From Arthrobacter sp. Soil782 (GTDB lineage Bacteria > Actinomycetota > Actinomycetes > Actinomycetales > Micrococcaceae): DNA of 64,000 nucleotides. The translations under genes were made by a program, and so were the position numbers. The notes under the pieces are model-generated. The model did no database searches. It was not told where the DNA came from and worked only from the letters and a program-made list of their open reading frames with translations. Location: positions 62,529-126,528 of the forward strand of contig NZ_LMSO01000010.1 in NCBI RefSeq assembly GCF_001428435.1, in the 5' to 3' direction. Below are positions 9,705-19,200 of the stretch, in pieces. Each line of letters opens with the position of its first letter. Within the stretch, counting starts at the first letter, position 1.

Positions 9705-10541
9705 TCAGTTGACCAGGTCCGGATGGGAACCGACCCGTGTGTCCGAGTCGAGCTGGGCGATGGCCGTCATGTCCACCGCGTCGAGCGTGAAGTCGGAGAG
9801 CCGGAAATTTTCAGCTATCCGTTCCTGCGAACTGGCCTTTGCTACGGCCGCGCCGCCGGTTTGCAGGTGCCAACGGAGAATGACCTGCGCCGGTGACCTG
9901 GAATGCTTGGCGGCAATGTGGGTGATGGTGGGGTTCGTGAGCAGGCTCCCTCGTCCGAGAGGACTCCACGCCTGTGTGAGGATGCCGTGCTCGGCATTAA
10001 AGCTCCTCAGGTCCCGCTGCTGCAGGTAGGGATGAAGTTCGATTTGATTCACAGCAGGAACCACCTCCGTTCGGGACAAAAGCTTCTCGAGGTGGTGTCG
10101 CTGGAAATTGGATACCCCGATGGCACGAACCCTGCCCCGTGAGTAAAGCTCCTCGAGTGCCCGCCAGGTGTCGACATACTGGTCTTTGGCCGGGCACGGC
10201 CAATGGATCAGGTAGAGGTCGAGGTAGTCGAGACCGGAACGCTTAAGGGAGTCCTCGAACGCGGCAAGAGTCGCTTGGTAGCCGTGATCCTCGTTCCAGA
10301 CCTTCGACGTCACAAAGACGTCGCCGCGCTCAACATGGCCGGCGTCGACGGCATCTCGCACGGCACGGCCCACTCCCTCCTCATTGCCGTACATCGCAGC
10401 GGTGTCCAGCAGCCGGTAGCCGGCTTCGAGCGCGAGGGTGCACAGCCCGTGGGCATCGTCCGCCGGTACCTTGTAGAGACCGTAACCCAGCCGGTCCATG
10501 ACGACGCCGTTGGAGACCGATGCCTTGCCGGAAGTATGCAT
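9705..10541 (-). CDS. Aldo/keto reductase
   Basis: NADPH-dependent carbonyl reductase of the AKR superfamily, 278 residues. The tetrad is visible: Asp and Tyr in DTAAMYGNEEGVG, Lys in VTSKVWNEDHG and His in LYLIHWPCP. The cofactor-binding end is KASSQERIAENF. The sequence resembles 2,5-diketo-gluconate reductase-like AKR5 members, but the physiological substrate cannot be inferred. It is the first gene of the leftward trio with the hydrolase and the glycosyltransferase. Confidence 0.92.
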   Translation of the reverse strand: MHTSGKASVSNGVVMDRLGYGLYKVPADDAHGLCTLALEAGYRLLDTAAMYGNEEGVGRAVRDAVDAGHVERGDVFVTSKVWNEDHGYQATLAAFEDSLKRSGLDYLDLYLIHWPCPAKDQYVDTWRALEELYSRGRVRAIGVSNFQRHHLEKLLSRTEVVPAVNQIELHPYLQQRDLRSFNAEHGILTQAWSPLGRGSLLTNPTITHIAAKHSRSPAQVILRWHLQTGGAAVAKASSQERIAENFRLSDFTLDAVDMTAIAQLDSDTRVGSHPDLVN

Positions 10542-10600
10542 GCCTCCGACTCTACCGAGGGTGGGGCCGGGAGCGCGTCATGACCGGCGAGCCGGTCGAA

Positions 10601-11608
10601 TCAGCCCTGGCGAACCAGCGCACGGGCTGAACGTTCATCCACAATGAGGTCGGTTGCCAGGCCCGCAGCGAGCGCGCCGCGCAGGCCGTTGATTTTTGAT
10701 TCACCGGACACCACGCAGATGCGCCGACTGACCTGGCCAAGCATACTGAGGTCAGGTCCCGTGCTTCGCTTGTTGAGGACAATGTCGCTGTAGGATCCGT
10801 CAGCACGGAAGAAGACGGTCGCAACATCACCGACTACCTGGTTCTCGCGAAGGATCTCGAGGTCTTCCTCATCGAGGTAGCCGCCCGCATAGACATGGCT
10901 GGGAATGCCCGCGCCGGTTGACCCTACCCCGAAGATCGCCATGGTCATGCGCTCCTGAAGATCGAGGATGCGCCTGACGCTGCGCTCGGCCCACATGGCT
11001 GTTTTGGTCTGGGCATGGTCGAAGAAGGCGGGGACAGGGAACTGTTCGACGCGCGCCCCGTACGCGGCGCCGAACCGGCGGAGAATCTCACTCGCGTAGG
11101 TGATTCCGGTCGTTTGCGTGTTGCCCGCGCCGTTCAACTGGACAATTGTGCTGTCATGCGTGACCTTACGGGTCAGATGATGGCTGACGGCGCTGATGGT
11201 TGACCCCCAGGCAACTCCGATGATGGCGTTGGAGTCAACCAACGGTCCCAGCGTTCGCGCTGCCTGGATAGCAACGCGGTCGAGCACATCCGAGTCGCTC
11301 ACGAGGTCCGTCACGGGGACCACATGCGCCTCCACATCGAAACGATTGCGGATCTCACGTTCAAGAGCAGGTGCCCGGTCAAGGGGATTGTTGATCTGGA
11401 TCTGAACTAACCCAGTATCCCGCGCCATGGAAAGAAGCCGGGACACGGTGGAGCGGGACGTGCGAAGCTCACGGGCTATCGCGTTCATGGTGAGGTCCTG
11501 CAGGTAGTACATCTGGGCTGCGCGAAGAGCGTCGCGGTTACGTGGCTGCTTAGCCTCGAAATTTCGGACATTTGCTCGGTCGGCGGCGTTCGGGGGAGCA
11601 GTGTTCAC
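10601..11608 (-). CDS. Sugar-binding transcriptional regulator, SorC/DeoR type
   Basis: A helix-turn-helix (MYYLQDLTMNAIARELRTSR, then STVSRLLSMARDTG) followed by a SorC-like effector domain with VGVAWGSTISAVS and VGDVATVFFRADG. An upstream GTG at 11632 is in frame, but GTG 11608 has a well-spaced ribosome site (CGGAG about 7 bases upstream), so I chose it, giving 335 residues. It is divergent from glpD with about 115 bases between, so control of glpDFK by a phosphorylated glycerol-pathway intermediate is a reasonable inference from context; autoregulation is likely too. Confidence 0.88.
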   Translation of the reverse strand: MNTAPPNAADRANVRNFEAKQPRNRDALRAAQMYYLQDLTMNAIARELRTSRSTVSRLLSMARDTGLVQIQINNPLDRAPALEREIRNRFDVEAHVVPVTDLVSDSDVLDRVAIQAARTLGPLVDSNAIIGVAWGSTISAVSHHLTRKVTHDSTIVQLNGAGNTQTTGITYASEILRRFGAAYGARVEQFPVPAFFDHAQTKTAMWAERSVRRILDLQERMTMAIFGVGSTGAGIPSHVYAGGYLDEEDLEILRENQVVGDVATVFFRADGSYSDIVLNKRSTGPDLSMLGQVSRRICVVSGESKINGLRGALAAGLATDLIVDERSARALVRQG

Positions 11609-11626
11609 TGAATTCTCCGTAGGTGG

Positions 11627-11642
11627 GTGCACGTTTGTGCAC
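11627..11642. promoter_or_regulatory. Palindromic operator candidate between regulator and glpD
   Basis: GTGCACGTTTGTGCAC consists of two self-complementary GTGCAC hexamers separated by four bases. It lies just upstream of a plausible glpD -35 box and ahead of the preferred start of the divergent regulator. A related TTGCAC half-site is at 11694-11699. Position and symmetry suit the binding site of the neighbouring SorC/DeoR-type protein. Confidence 0.5.
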
Positions 11643-11647
11643 TGTTG

Positions 11648-11677
11648 TTGACGAATATTCCCAATCCTCCAAAGAAT
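11648..11677 (+). promoter_or_regulatory. Candidate glpD promoter
   Basis: TTGACG (11648-11653), an 18-base spacer and AAGAAT (11672-11677) fit a sigma-70-like promoter about 45 bases before the glpD start. The palindrome at 11627-11642 ends five bases upstream of the -35. Confidence 0.4.
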
Positions 11678-11723
11678 AGGGGTCAGAACCGTATTGCACC
11701 ACTAGTCAAGGAGCCAGCATCCC

Positions 11724-13460
11724 GTGAGGAACAGCACCGGGCCGACGACGCCGTCGGTCGAACAGAACCGTCCTTTACGGGATAGCGTCCAGCAGTTGAA
11801 GCAGGCGGGAAGGACCTCCGTACTCATCATCGGCGGCGGCATCAACGGGGTAGGTACGTTCCGCGATCTCTCGCTTCAGGGCATTGACGCCACGCTCATT
11901 GAACGCGGCGATTACTGCCAGGGCGCCTCGGGTGCCTCGTCTCACATGATCCATGGAGGCATTCGGTACCTCGAGAATGGTGAGTTCCGCCTGGTGCGTG
12001 AATCGGTTGTGGAGCGGAATGCCCTCTTGAAGCTCGCACCCCACTACGTCAAGCCGCTCCAGACAACCATCCCGGTCTTCAGCACCTTTTCCGGCATCCT
12101 GGCCGCCCCGCTCCGGTTCCTTACCCACAGACAGGGCGCACCCCGCGAGCGCGGCGCCGTTCTGATCAAGGCCGGGCTGACACTGTACGATGCGTTCTCG
12201 CGGGCAGGCGGTACCGTGCCCCGCCATAAGTTCATCGGGCGGAAAGCCTCGCTTGCCCAACTGCCCAAATTGAGGCCGGATGTGAAGTACACGGCTACCT
12301 ATTTCGATGCCTCCGTCCATAACCCCGAGCGGCTCACCCTCGACGTGCTCCAGGACGGACTGCGCGCCAACCCCCGGTCCCGGGCCGTCAACTACGTCAG
12401 CGCGGTCGGCAGCAGTGAGGAAGGCATCGTGCTCCGCGATGAGCTCACCGGCGAGGTCTTTCCGGTTCAGGCCGACGTCGTCGTGAACGCCTCCGGGGCC
12501 TGGGTGGACGGAACCAACAGCGCTCTGGGTCAACCGAGCAGTTTCATGGGTGGAACCAAAGGCTCCCACATTGTGCTCGATCATCCGGAACTGCTGGCGG
12601 CCTGCGCCGGCCGGGAGATCTTCTTCGAACATTCGGACGGCCGGATCGTTCTGATCTACCCGATGGGGGACCGTGTGCTGGTCGGCACCACAGACCTTGA
12701 AACGGACATGGATGCCGCGGCTGTCTGCACCGACGCCGAGATCGACTACTTTTTCGATCTGATCCACCATGTCTTCCCGACGGTTCGCGCCACCCGGGAC
12801 AGCATCGTGTACACCTTCTCAGGTGTGCGCCCGCTGCCGCGCCACGACGACACCCAACCCGGCTTCGTTTCCCGGGACTACCGCATTGAGCGGGGAACTA
12901 CCGCCAACCGCCCCATGCTCAGTCTGGTAGGCGGCAAATGGACCACCTTCCGTGCGCTCTCGGAGCATCTCGCGGACGAGGTCCTCGGCCTGCTGCAGCG
13001 CAGCAGGACCGTTTCGACTGCAGCATTGCCGATCGGCGGCGGGACGGGATTCCCGCAGCAACCGCGTGACATTGCCGCCTGGACCGAAGCCAATGGAGCA
13101 GGGCTGCCCGCGGAGCGCGTCCGGCTCCTGCTCGAGCGGTACGGCACGAGAGCCGCCGAGGTCGCTGCCTTTATCGTCGACGGCGAGGACCGTCCGCTGC
13201 AGACTACCCGGGAAGTCTCCACTCGTGAGCTCGAGTACATGGTGCTTCAGGAACAGGTACAGCACATCTCCGATGTCATCATCAGAAGGACCGCGCTGGC
13301 CTTCAACGGACTCGTCAGCGCAGAGCTGATTGACGAGCTCGCCGACATTCTCGGGACCTACCTCGACTGGACTGCAGCCGAGCGAAAGGGCGAGATCGAA
13401 GACACCCGCCGATTGTTGCAGGAACAACACAAGGTGAGTGTGCATAGTTTGGTTGCATAG
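11724..13460 (+). CDS. glpD: Aerobic glycerol-3-phosphate dehydrogenase
   Basis: Membrane-associated flavoenzyme that oxidises glycerol-3-phosphate to dihydroxyacetone phosphate and reduces quinone. It is 578 residues. The FAD-binding start is VLIIGGGINGVGTFRD, followed by GASSHMIHGGIRYLENGEF. DAAA-type residues and the family motif SGVRPLPRHDD precede VGGKWTTFRALSEHLAD, and a helical C-terminal DAO_C-like domain ends the protein. A ribosome site (AAGGAG) precedes GTG 11724. It is the first gene of the glycerol cluster glpD-glpF-glpK. Confidence 0.96.
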   Translation: MRNSTGPTTPSVEQNRPLRDSVQQLKQAGRTSVLIIGGGINGVGTFRDLSLQGIDATLIERGDYCQGASGASSHMIHGGIRYLENGEFRLVRESVVERNALLKLAPHYVKPLQTTIPVFSTFSGILAAPLRFLTHRQGAPRERGAVLIKAGLTLYDAFSRAGGTVPRHKFIGRKASLAQLPKLRPDVKYTATYFDASVHNPERLTLDVLQDGLRANPRSRAVNYVSAVGSSEEGIVLRDELTGEVFPVQADVVVNASGAWVDGTNSALGQPSSFMGGTKGSHIVLDHPELLAACAGREIFFEHSDGRIVLIYPMGDRVLVGTTDLETDMDAAAVCTDAEIDYFFDLIHHVFPTVRATRDSIVYTFSGVRPLPRHDDTQPGFVSRDYRIERGTTANRPMLSLVGGKWTTFRALSEHLADEVLGLLQRSRTVSTAALPIGGGTGFPQQPRDIAAWTEANGAGLPAERVRLLLERYGTRAAEVAAFIVDGEDRPLQTTREVSTRELEYMVLQEQVQHISDVIIRRTALAFNGLVSAELIDELADILGTYLDWTAAERKGEIEDTRRLLQEQHKVSVHSLVA

Positions 13461-13596
13461 GTTGTAAGCAATCTTCAGCAGCCCTCGGGTAGCTGAGAAC
13501 CAACGGCAGCACTTGCCGGGGGAGTAACGCGGTGCCGCGACCATCACGGTACCGGGGTCAATACGGCCCATAGTTGAATAAATGGAGGAGTCAAAG

Positions 13597-14343
13597 ATGT
13601 CTCTGGAAGTATTCGTCGCCGAAACATTCGGCACGTTCATGCTGCTGTTGCTAGGTACAGGGGTCGTAGCCAACGTTGCGCTGGCCGGGACCAAGGGAAA
13701 TAACGGCGGGTTCCTGATGGTCAACTTCGGTTGGGGCCTTGCGGTCTTCGCCGGTGTTTACGTCGCTGCGCTCTCGGGAGCGCACCTGAATTTCGCCGTC
13801 ACAGTCGGCCTGTGGGCTAATGGCGACATCGCGGAGTTCGCTCCCGGCGTCGATAAGAACCTGGGCACCGCGCTTGCCTACTTTGCAGCGCAGATGCTCG
13901 GATCAATACTCGGTGCGGTGGGCTGCTGGCTGGCCTACAAGCAGCACTTCGATGCCGAACCGGATCCCGCAAACAAGCTCGGAGTGTTCTCCACAGGCCC
14001 AGCCATCCGTAACTACGGCTGGAACCTGGTCACTGAGATCATCGGCACTTTCGTTCTTGTCTTCGTCATTATCGCCTTCGCCGGTACGCCGTCGGGCCTC
14101 GGCCCGCTCGCGGTGGCTCTGCTTGTCGTCGGTATCGGCGCATCGCTCGGTGGACCCACCGGCTACGCCATCAACCCCAACCGCGACCTCGGTCCTCGTA
14201 TTGCACACGCGTTCCTGCCGATCAAGGGCAAGGGAAGCGGCGACTGGAGCTACGCCTGGGTTCCGGTTGTCGGGCCGATCATCGGCGGTGTGCTTGGCGG
14301 CTTGATCGCCATGCTGGTCACCTTCCCGACTCCCGCAGCCTGA
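13597..14343 (+). CDS. glpF: MIP-family glycerol channel with altered NPA motifs
   Basis: Aquaglyceroporin-like channel with six hydrophobic segments over 248 residues. An upstream ATG (13582) is in frame, but GGAGGAG at 13584-13590 lies between it and ATG 13597 at ideal spacing, so 13597 is the start. The first half-helix motif reads N65-F66-A67 instead of NPA. The second reads N193-P194-N195 followed by RDLGPR, the Asp being typical of the glycerol-conducting branch. It sits between glpD and glpK, which makes glycerol uptake the likely role. Confidence 0.92.
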   Translation: MSLEVFVAETFGTFMLLLLGTGVVANVALAGTKGNNGGFLMVNFGWGLAVFAGVYVAALSGAHLNFAVTVGLWANGDIAEFAPGVDKNLGTALAYFAAQMLGSILGAVGCWLAYKQHFDAEPDPANKLGVFSTGPAIRNYGWNLVTEIIGTFVLVFVIIAFAGTPSGLGPLAVALLVVGIGASLGGPTGYAINPNRDLGPRIAHAFLPIKGKGSGDWSYAWVPVVGPIIGGVLGGLIAMLVTFPTPAA

Positions 14344-14424
14344 GCCACACCAGCCGGTGGCACAGATGATCCTGGGCCATCGCCGTCCGAATAAACCGAG
14401 AAGTACACTCAATGAGGAGAAGTA

Positions 14425-15939
14425 ATGCCGCAGTACGTCATCGCTATTGACCAGGGAACCACCTCAAGCCGTGCAATCGTCTTCGACCACCAGGGGAACA
14501 TCGTCTCCTCCGGCCAGAAGGAGCACGAGCAGATCTTCCCCAAGGCCGGCTGGGTGGAGCACAACCCGATTGAAATCTGGGACAACACCCGTGAGGTCAT
14601 CGGCAACGCCCTCTCAAAAGCCAACCTGACCCGCCATGACATCGCCGCCGTCGGTATCACCAACCAGCGCGAGACCGCCGTTGTGTGGGACAAGAACACC
14701 GGCCAGCCGGTCTACAACGCGATTGTCTGGCAGGACACGCGCACCCAACCGATCGTCGACGAGCTTGCTGCTGATGGCGGTGTCGAAAGGTTCAAGCAGC
14801 AGGTCGGCCTGCCGCTGGCAACCTACTTCTCCGGAACGAAGATCAAGTGGATCCTCGACAACGTTGAAGGCGCCCGCGAGAAGGCTGAAGCCGGGGACCT
14901 CCTGTTCGGAAACACCGATTCCTGGGTGACCTGGAACCTTACGGGCGGTGCTGATGGCGGAGTGCACATCACCGACGTCACGAATGCCTCCCGCACTCTC
15001 TTCATGGATCTCGAAACGCTGAGCTGGGATTCCTCCATCCTGGAAACCTTCGGCGTTCCGGCCTCCATGATGCCGGAAATCCGGTCTTCCTCCGAGGTCT
15101 ACGGCAACGTTCACAGCTCGCAGCTCCTCCGCGAGGTTCCCGTGGCGGGTATTCTCGGCGACCAGCAGGCTGCGACCTTCGGTCAGGCGGCGTTTGAGAA
15201 GGGCGGTGCCAAGAACACCTACGGCACCGGCAACTTCATGATCGTCAACACCGGTGAGGAGATCGTCCACTCGAAGAACGGCCTGTTGACGACGGTCTGC
15301 TACAAGCTCGGCGACGCCAAGCCGGTGTACGCACTCGAAGGTTCGATCGCCGTCACCGGCTCACTCATCCAGTGGCTCCGGGACAACCTCGGGATCATCA
15401 AGACCGCTCCCGAGGTGGAGCAGCTTGCGAAGTCGGTCGAGGACAACGGAGGCGTCTACATCGTTCCAGCGTTCTCCGGCCTCTTCGCACCGTACTGGCG
15501 CTCCGATGCCCGCGGTGCGATCGTCGGCCTCACCCGTTTTGTGAACAAGGGTCACATTGCCCGCGCTGCCCTGGAAGCAACCGCCTTCCAGACACGCGAG
15601 GTGCTTGACGCCGCCAACGCTGATTCCGGCGTCAACATGGAAGATCTCCGTGTCGACGGCGGCATGGTCGCCAATGACGCGCTGATGCAGTTCCAGGCCG
15701 ACATCCTCGGTATCCCCGTGATCCGGCCGAAAGTCACGGAAACCACGGCACTCGGTGCCGCCTACGCTGCGGGCCTCGCCGTCGACTTCTGGAAGGACAC
15801 GGACGAGCTGGCCTCGAACTGGTCCGAAGACAAGCGCTGGCTCCCGACGATGGACGACGCCGAGCGCGACCGTCAGTTGCGCAACTGGAAGAAGGCTGTC
15901 ACCAAGACCTTCGACTGGGTGGATGAGGACGTTCAGTAG
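14425..15939 (+). CDS. glpK: Glycerol kinase
   Basis: Phosphorylates glycerol with ATP, trapping it in the cell. The 504-residue FGGY-family protein has [17 protein letters not shown] at the N-terminus, [16 protein letters not shown] in the middle, and [15 protein letters not shown] with [16 protein letters not shown] in the C-terminal half. The start ATG 14425 is preceded by GAGGAGAAGT. It is 81 bases after glpF and is followed by a strong terminator, so it ends the glycerol operon. Confidence 0.98.
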   Translation: MPQYVIAIDQGTTSSRAIVFDHQGNIVSSGQKEHEQIFPKAGWVEHNPIEIWDNTREVIGNALSKANLTRHDIAAVGITNQRETAVVWDKNTGQPVYNAIVWQDTRTQPIVDELAADGGVERFKQQVGLPLATYFSGTKIKWILDNVEGAREKAEAGDLLFGNTDSWVTWNLTGGADGGVHITDVTNASRTLFMDLETLSWDSSILETFGVPASMMPEIRSSSEVYGNVHSSQLLREVPVAGILGDQQAATFGQAAFEKGGAKNTYGTGNFMIVNTGEEIVHSKNGLLTTVCYKLGDAKPVYALEGSIAVTGSLIQWLRDNLGIIKTAPEVEQLAKSVEDNGGVYIVPAFSGLFAPYWRSDARGAIVGLTRFVNKGHIARAALEATAFQTREVLDAANADSGVNMEDLRVDGGMVANDALMQFQADILGIPVIRPKVTETTALGAAYAAGLAVDFWKDTDELASNWSEDKRWLPTMDDAERDRQLRNWKKAVTKTFDWVDEDVQ

Positions 15940-15949
15940 TTCTTCGTAG

Positions 15950-15994
15950 CACCAAAAAAGGCGGAGCGGACATTGTTCGCTCCGCTTTTTGGTG
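15950..15994 (+). terminator. Rho-independent terminator after glpK
   Basis: CACCAAAAA and GCGGAGCG pair with CGCTCCGC and TTTTTGGTG around a nine-base loop, with a two-base bulge on the left. The T-run is inside the right arm, so the element should work on both strands. Confidence 0.85.
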
Positions 15995-16149
15995 GGTCGA
16001 GCTGCGGGCTCGCGGCTGGTCCGCGTCCGCACAGCACCCGCGGGCCCTGCCCGCTCCGCGATGTCCAACCGCTCCGGGGCATCGCGGGTGCCGCCCGGGC
16101 GCTGGTCTTTGCCGCCGTCACCTTGGAACGCTGGACTCCCGTCAACGGC

Positions 16150-16180
16150 AACGGGCGCCTGAGTAATCGAGGCGCCCGTT
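16150..16180. terminator. Hairpin between glpK and putA
   Basis: AACGGGCGCC (16150-16159) and GGCGCCCGTT (16171-16180) form a perfect 10-bp stem with an 11-base loop. It lies 34 bases beyond the leftward putA stop. No strong T-run follows on either strand. It is probably a putA terminator or mRNA 3'-end stabiliser. I see no gene in the rest of 15995-16214. Confidence 0.5.
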
Positions 16181-16214
16181 GCGTTTGGGGGACGGGAGGT
16201 TGGTTGTGGTGTTT

Positions 16215-19200
16215 TTAGCGGAGGACTTCTCCTGAAACGTTGTCCGGATTGCCGAAACGGTGTGCCGTTATTGATACTGCCTGCTCACGCAGGAAGGGCA
16301 ACATCTCAATTCGGCCGGCCTCCGTGACGGGACCGCTGTAAATGGCGATGTCCGGATCGCCGTCGGTGGCTGCACACAGTTCCGAGTAGCCGCCGCCCAC
16401 GAGACGCACCCGGCCCAGGCCCGCAGACGGGGCGGCAGCCAGCCACGCGGCGTCGTCCTCTACCCGGTGGGTGACATTGTGTGCTGACAGGACCGCCGTG
16501 AGGGCCGGTGCAAGCGGCTCCGGGGTCGATACCGACATGGTCGAGCCGCTGCGCAGACCTGCCGCTACCACCCGGATGAATTCGCCGATAGCGCCGGCTT
16601 CGTTCAGCCGGACGGTCACCGGGGTCGCAAGGTACCGGAATTCGTTCCGTTCAACGCCAAGGGCCGACACGTCTTCATGCGTTCCGAAGGTGCGCACCCA
16701 GTGACGCTGATCGTCGGCTGCGGAACGGGCAAGGAAGCCGCGGTCGCCGTCGGGGACTTCCGCCGCGTGCAGCAGCTGGCGGACCGGCCCGCTGAGCGGC
16801 GCGTGAACGTTACCCGGATGGAGCTCTTCGCGCTCCCAGCTGCCGAGGTGGATGAGGTAGTTCGGTCCACCCGCCTTGGCGCCCGGTCCAACGGACGAGC
16901 GCTTCCACCCCCCGAACGGCTGGCGGCGAACGATCGCGCCGGTAATGCCGCGGTTGACGTAGAGGTTGCCCGCCTCCACTGATTCAAGCCACTGTGAGAC
17001 TTCTTCAGGATTCAGGGTATGTATTCCACCAGTCAGACCGTACGCGCTGGCGTTCTGCCACTCGATCGCCTGTTCAAGCGACTCAGCGTGCATGATGCCG
17101 AGCACCGGACCGAAGAATTCCGTCATATGGAAGTAGCTGCCGGGCTTGACCCCGGTGCGTACGCCTGGGCTCCAGAGCCGGCCGGTGTCATCAAGCTGTT
17201 TCGGCTTGACCAACCACGATTCGCCTTCCCCGAGCGTAGTGAAAGCATCCTTGAGCTTGCCCGCGGCCGGCTCGATGATCGGACCCATCTCGGTCTCAGG
17301 GTCCTCGGGGTAGCCGACCTTCAGGGAAGCCACAGCATCAACCAGCTGATTGCGGAAACGCGCGGAGGTACCCGCCGACCCCACCAGAATGGCCAGCGAC
17401 GCGGCGGAGCACTTCTGGCCGGCATGGCCGAAGGCAGACCGGACGACATCCGCCGCGGCGAGGTCGAGGTCGGAGCTGGGCGTCACAATGAGGGAGTTCT
17501 TGCCGCTGGTCTCTGCGAGCAGCGGAAGATCGTTCCGCCAGGACCGGAACAACTTCGCGGTGTCGTAGGCACCGGTGAGAATGACCCGGTCCACCTCGGG
17601 GTGGGAGAGCAGATGTTGCCCGACCGGCCCTTCGGCGACGTCAGCAAACACCAGTACGTCGCGGGGAATACCGGCCTCCCACAGCGCCTCGACCATGACG
17701 GCCGCGCACCGCTTGGCCTGGGGCGCAGGCTTGAGGATGACGGCGCTCCCGGCAGCCAGCGGAGCGAGGGCGGAGCCGGCGGCGATGGCCACGGGGAAAT
17801 TCCACGGCGGGGTAGCCACGGTCAACGCTGCAGGGACAAACCGGGCCCCCTCAACGGTGTCGAGTTCTTCAGCGAGCAGCGCGTAGTAATTGGCAAAGTC
17901 GATTGCCTCTGAAATTTCCGGGTCTGACTCGGCGATGGTCTTACCTGTCTCGCTCGCCGAAACTTCCACGAGGTCCCCCCGGCAGAGAGCGAGTTGGGCC
18001 GCTGCGCTGCGCAGCACTTCCGCCCGCTCTGCTCCCGACTTCGACGCCCACTCGCGCTGTGCCATGCGCGCCGACCGGATGACGGTGTCGACGTCGTTGT
18101 TAGTTTCCAGCTGGGACGCCTCCACGAGCGCGACGCCCAGGGTGGAACCGGGGACACGGCTGAGAACCTCGTTGGCCCACTCCCGGATGCCGGGCAGGGA
18201 CGGGTCGGAATCGGACTGGTTCCGGAACTCGCCGGGCCCGGTTGCGGTGAAGCGGTCCGGCTCCTGTGAACGGTTCGGTTGAGGCACCGTAGGTTCGAGT
18301 TCGGTGAGGGATGCGAGGAAGCGTTGCTTCTCACGCTCGAACAGCTCCTCATTCTTCGTGAGCTCGAAAACTGCGCTCATGAAGTTTTCCTGGCTCGCGT
18401 TCTCCTCAAGACGGCGAATGAGGTAGCTGATCGCCACGTCGAACTGCGCCGGCTTCACCACCGGGGTGTAGAGAAGCAACGAGCCGACGTCCTTGCGCAC
18501 CTCTGCGGCCTGGTCTTCAGCCATGCCGAGCAGCATCTCGAACTCGATCCGGTCCTCGACACCGCGGGCAACGGAAAGCGTGCGGGCGAGCGCAATATCG
18601 AACAGGTTGTGCCCGGCAACCCCGAGGCGAACGGCGTCCGCATTCTCGGGACGCAGTGCCCAGTCCAGGCAGCGCTTGTAATTGGTGTCTGTGGCCTGTT
18701 TGCTCGGCAGCGTGGCCGGTTCCCAGCCGTGGACGGCGGCATCCACGAGCTCCATGGCCAGGTTGGCGCCCTTGACCAGGCGGACCTTGATGGCGGACCC
18801 ACCGGCGGCACGCCGCTCCTGCGCCCAGGCGGTCAGGTCCTGCAGTGCACCGAGAGCGTCCGGCAGGTACGCCTGCAGGACAATCCCGGCCTCAAGGTTC
18901 CGCAGATCTGGAGTTTCGAGGATGCGTTTGAAGACTGCGACGGTGAGATCAAGGTCGTGGTATTCCTCCATGTCCAGATTGATGAACTTCGGAGCCGGGG
19001 ATGACACTGCCAGCCGGTATAGCGGCAGCAGCCGCTCAGTGACCCGCTCGACCGTGCCTTCGAAGTCCCAGAGATTGAGGGTGCTGACCACAGACGAGAC
19101 CTTGATGGAGACGTAGTCGACGTCGTCGCGCGCCAGGAGGTCACGGGTGCCGCTGAGCCGCGCGTCAGCTTCCTTGTCGCCGAGGACGGCTTCGCCCAGG

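Noticed and set aside
11775-12770. 331-residue frame on the minus strand opposite glpD
   Set aside because: Typical antisense frame of GC-rich coding DNA; no family features, and glpD on the other strand is beyond doubt.
17019-17912. 297-residue frame on + opposite putA
   Set aside because: Mirrors the P5C dehydrogenase codons in antisense; no ribosome site or domain.
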